A stretch of DNA of 5,496 bases. Origin: an archaeon (GTDB lineage Archaea; Thermoproteota; QMWL01). Shown here piece after piece: positions 3,915 through 5,496 of this stretch. Position 1 is the stretch's first letter, and every line of letters starts with the position of its first letter. The position numbers and the translations under genes are program-made. Location of the stretch: NCBI GenBank assembly GCA_003661605.2, contig QMWL02000050.1, forward strand, positions 1 to 5,496, given 5' to 3'. A model generated the notes under the pieces. The model worked only from the letters and a program-made list of their open reading frames with translations, searched no databases and had not been told where the DNA came from.

Positions 3915-5496
3915 GTGAAGCCTTTGCACCGAGCCTCACTCACGCTCATAGCCCTACTCCTCATCACTCCCTTACTACAACAACCCATCATACGCGCTTC
4001 TCCAATGCGAATCGAGTGTACGCACATCGAAATATTTGGTGCATCTGCTCTCGTTAACGTCACAACCTTCAACGCATCCTGGATACTGCCACTCGATCAC
4101 CCTGATCTCCGAGAAGCCTCCGTTATCCGCGTACTCTACGTCCCTAACGCCACCCTTACGAACTTCACCATCCGCACAGTAGGCCCGTTAGCAACGCCTT
4201 TCACAGAGGCGGGGCTTTGGCTTCTCCTCTACTACCCTGATCTCACTTTAGAACAGGCCTTTGCGACAGCACGTGGTGCTCTTCCCGTCATCTGCGAAAA
4301 CCTTAGTACTGTTTTCAGCGACGAAACAGGTCAAGTACTCCACGATGATTGGGCGTGTTTCGCAGGACTCCCCTCCTCTAACTCCTTACAGCGTCTGCTT
4401 TCCGTAGTTCCTGAAAACTCACTTGCGCGTAGGCTCTACGACTGGGCTATCACGCAAGGAAAGCCAGTTAGAGTTGAGTTTCGCTACAACCGCCCACGGA
4501 ACGAGACTTGCCTATCCGTTGCCGTTCTTATCGAGCACGCTGCCTCCTCTACAGATTCCACTTATCGACTTAAGCTAGCCGATCTAGTTGGTACGTGGCT
4601 GCTCTCCCCTCCTGACACGAACTATACGCTAACTGTTAGCTTGCGAAGTGCGCTTCTCCTTTCCTACTATCCCAGCGGTGAGGTCAAGGAGGGTAGTGTG
4701 TGGGGTACGACCGTTCTTGTGTTTAACGGAACACTTCCAGATAGCGCCTACATACAGTACGTGCCTACCTCCGCTCCTCTGCTCGTTTTGAAAAAGGTCG
4801 ACGTAGGCTACTGCCTCGGAACCTCCTATCCTGTTGCAAACGTATCCATCTGGGTACACAATATGGGATCCGTTTCTCTTGCAAACATCTCTTTAATCGA
4901 TGAGAAAGCTCGCATAACTGAGGGCGGTGTATGGACCATTCCCTATCCTCAAGACGAGCGACGGCTTCAAAACACCCTTCTTGACGAACTCGCTCCAGGC
5001 GAGTTGCGACTACTTACCTGGTATCGCATTGCCCCTACCGAGTCTGCTGAAAGCGGGATGCACAAGCTTCCAAGCTCCATCGTACGATACTCTGCGTATA
5101 ACACAACGCTTACCTCTGAAAGCAACGATCTCTCCCTCTGGGTGCATGTAGGCGGTCCTTGCTTACTCATAGAAGACCTCACCTACGACCTGTTCGTGTC
5201 TCCTGGGGACATCCCTCTCTCTATACGCGTTAGGAATGTAGGCAGCGACCCCGCAGAAAACTTACGGGTAGAAGAAATCGGCGCTCATAAGGATCAGCTT
5301 CCTCGAGACACCTCTACTACTCTCCGTGGCAACCTCTCTGCAGCTTTGGACCTCCTCTTTCCTAAAGCGGGCATTCCTCCCATAAACCTCCCCGTATCCT
5401 ACGCGTTCCAAGGTCAAGAAATCAGAATAAAAGCCCCATCAGCATATACCCGACTGAACACGTCAACTACAACGATACCGGAGATTCGTATTACAC
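3915..5496 (+). CDS. Secreted surface-type protein with CARDB-like segments (3' truncated by window)
   Basis: Frame 3 stays open from the start to the window end, giving at least 527 residues with no stop. GTG 3915 yields MKPLHRA followed by a hydrophobic stretch (about 8-22) and IIRAS, a good secretory signal peptide; TTG 3924 is an alternative three codons later, better placed for a leaderless transcript. The mature part carries 13 N-x-S/T sequons, which suggests an N-glycosylated extracellular protein, and six cysteines that could form disulfides. Two segments look like CARDB/DUF11-type beta-sandwich units: NVSIWVHNMGSVSLANISL at about 309-327 and LSIRVRNVGSDPAENLRV at about 435-452. The N-terminal 300 residues match nothing I recognise. 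Length, lack of stops and coherent composition support a real gene. Its C-terminal end, and any membrane anchor, lie beyond the window. Confidence 0.8.
   Translation, partial: MKPLHRASLTLIALLLITPLLQQPIIRASPMRIECTHIEIFGASALVNVTTFNASWILPLDHPDLREASVIRVLYVPNATLTNFTIRTVGPLATPFTEAGLWLLLYYPDLTLEQAFATARGALPVICENLSTVFSDETGQVLHDDWACFAGLPSSNSLQRLLSVVPENSLARRLYDWAITQGKPVRVEFRYNRPRNETCLSVAVLIEHAASSTDSTYRLKLADLVGTWLLSPPDTNYTLTVSLRSALLLSYYPSGEVKEGSVWGTTVLVFNGTLPDSAYIQYVPTSAPLLVLKKVDVGYCLGTSYPVANVSIWVHNMGSVSLANISLIDEKARITEGGVWTIPYPQDERRLQNTLLDELAPGELRLLTWYRIAPTESAESGMHKLPSSIVRYSAYNTTLTSESNDLSLWVHVGGPCLLIEDLTYDLFVSPGDIPLSIRVRNVGSDPAENLRVEEIGAHKDQLPRDTSTTLRGNLSAALDLLFPKAGIPPINLPVSYAFQGQEIRIKAPSAYTRLNTSTTTIPEIRIT

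Noticed and set aside
3794..4057. 87-codon plus-strand ORF across the divergent region
   Set aside because: It runs antisense to the zinc-ribbon gene and out of frame with the surface-protein gene; its His/Thr-rich composition has no domain pattern.
3869..4072. Minus-strand 67-codon ORF
   Set aside because: It lies opposite the signal peptide region of the surface-protein gene, lacks a recognisable motif, and would displace the better supported promoter region.
4629..5182. Short ORFs on both strands inside the surface-protein gene
   Set aside because: All overlap a continuous frame of more than 500 codons and show no family motif.
1..5490. GAGATTCG at both the window start and near its end, considered as a direct repeat flanking an inserted block
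   Set aside because: Only eight bases match, both are coding (Glu-Ile-Arg), and no integrase, tRNA or transposase is present.

Overview
The window looks archaeal. The three central genes encode the archaeal forms of the last riboflavin enzymes, including the archaea-specific RibC-type riboflavin synthase, a paralogue of lumazine synthase. GTG and TTG starts are common, several starts sit 25-28 bases after T/A-rich TATA-like boxes (leaderless style), and spacing is very tight, with overlapping stops at convergent ends. Base composition is roughly even. I cannot name a genus; nothing here shows phage, plasmid or insertion-sequence character.

Layout, left to right. Positions 1-291 (+) hold the 3' end of a gene for an aromatic-rich, probably beta-rich and exported protein. 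It overlaps tail-to-tail by 14 bases with a minus-strand gene (278-1426) for a membrane redox protein: an N-terminal anchor, an outward thioredoxin-like domain with CxxC, then a CcdA/DsbD-like membrane core with two conserved Pro-Cys sites. A 48-base divergent promoter region separates it from a plus-strand operon ribB-ribC-ribH (1475-3157), joined by a GTGA overlap and a one-base gap. Its products make 3,4-dihydroxy-2-butanone 4-phosphate, condense it to 6,7-dimethyl-8-ribityllumazine, and dismutate that to riboflavin. The ribH stop shares a CTAG palindrome with the stop of a convergent minus-strand operon: a 57-residue seven-cysteine zinc-ribbon protein (3672-3845) coupled through ATGA to a four-helix membrane protein (3154-3675). 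A 69-base divergent region then leads to a large plus-strand gene (3915 to beyond the window end) for a secreted, heavily sequon-bearing surface protein with CARDB-like beta-sandwich segments.

Apart from the well-understood riboflavin operon, the genes concern the cell envelope: two exported proteins containing cysteines, a thiol-redox membrane carrier, and a small zinc-ribbon/membrane pair of unknown role. The most unusual points are the zinc-ribbon/membrane pair and an ideal Shine-Dalgarno plus ATG in frame with the CcdA-like gene but cut off from it by a TAA at the fourth codon. No stretch of 300 bases or more lacks a gene.
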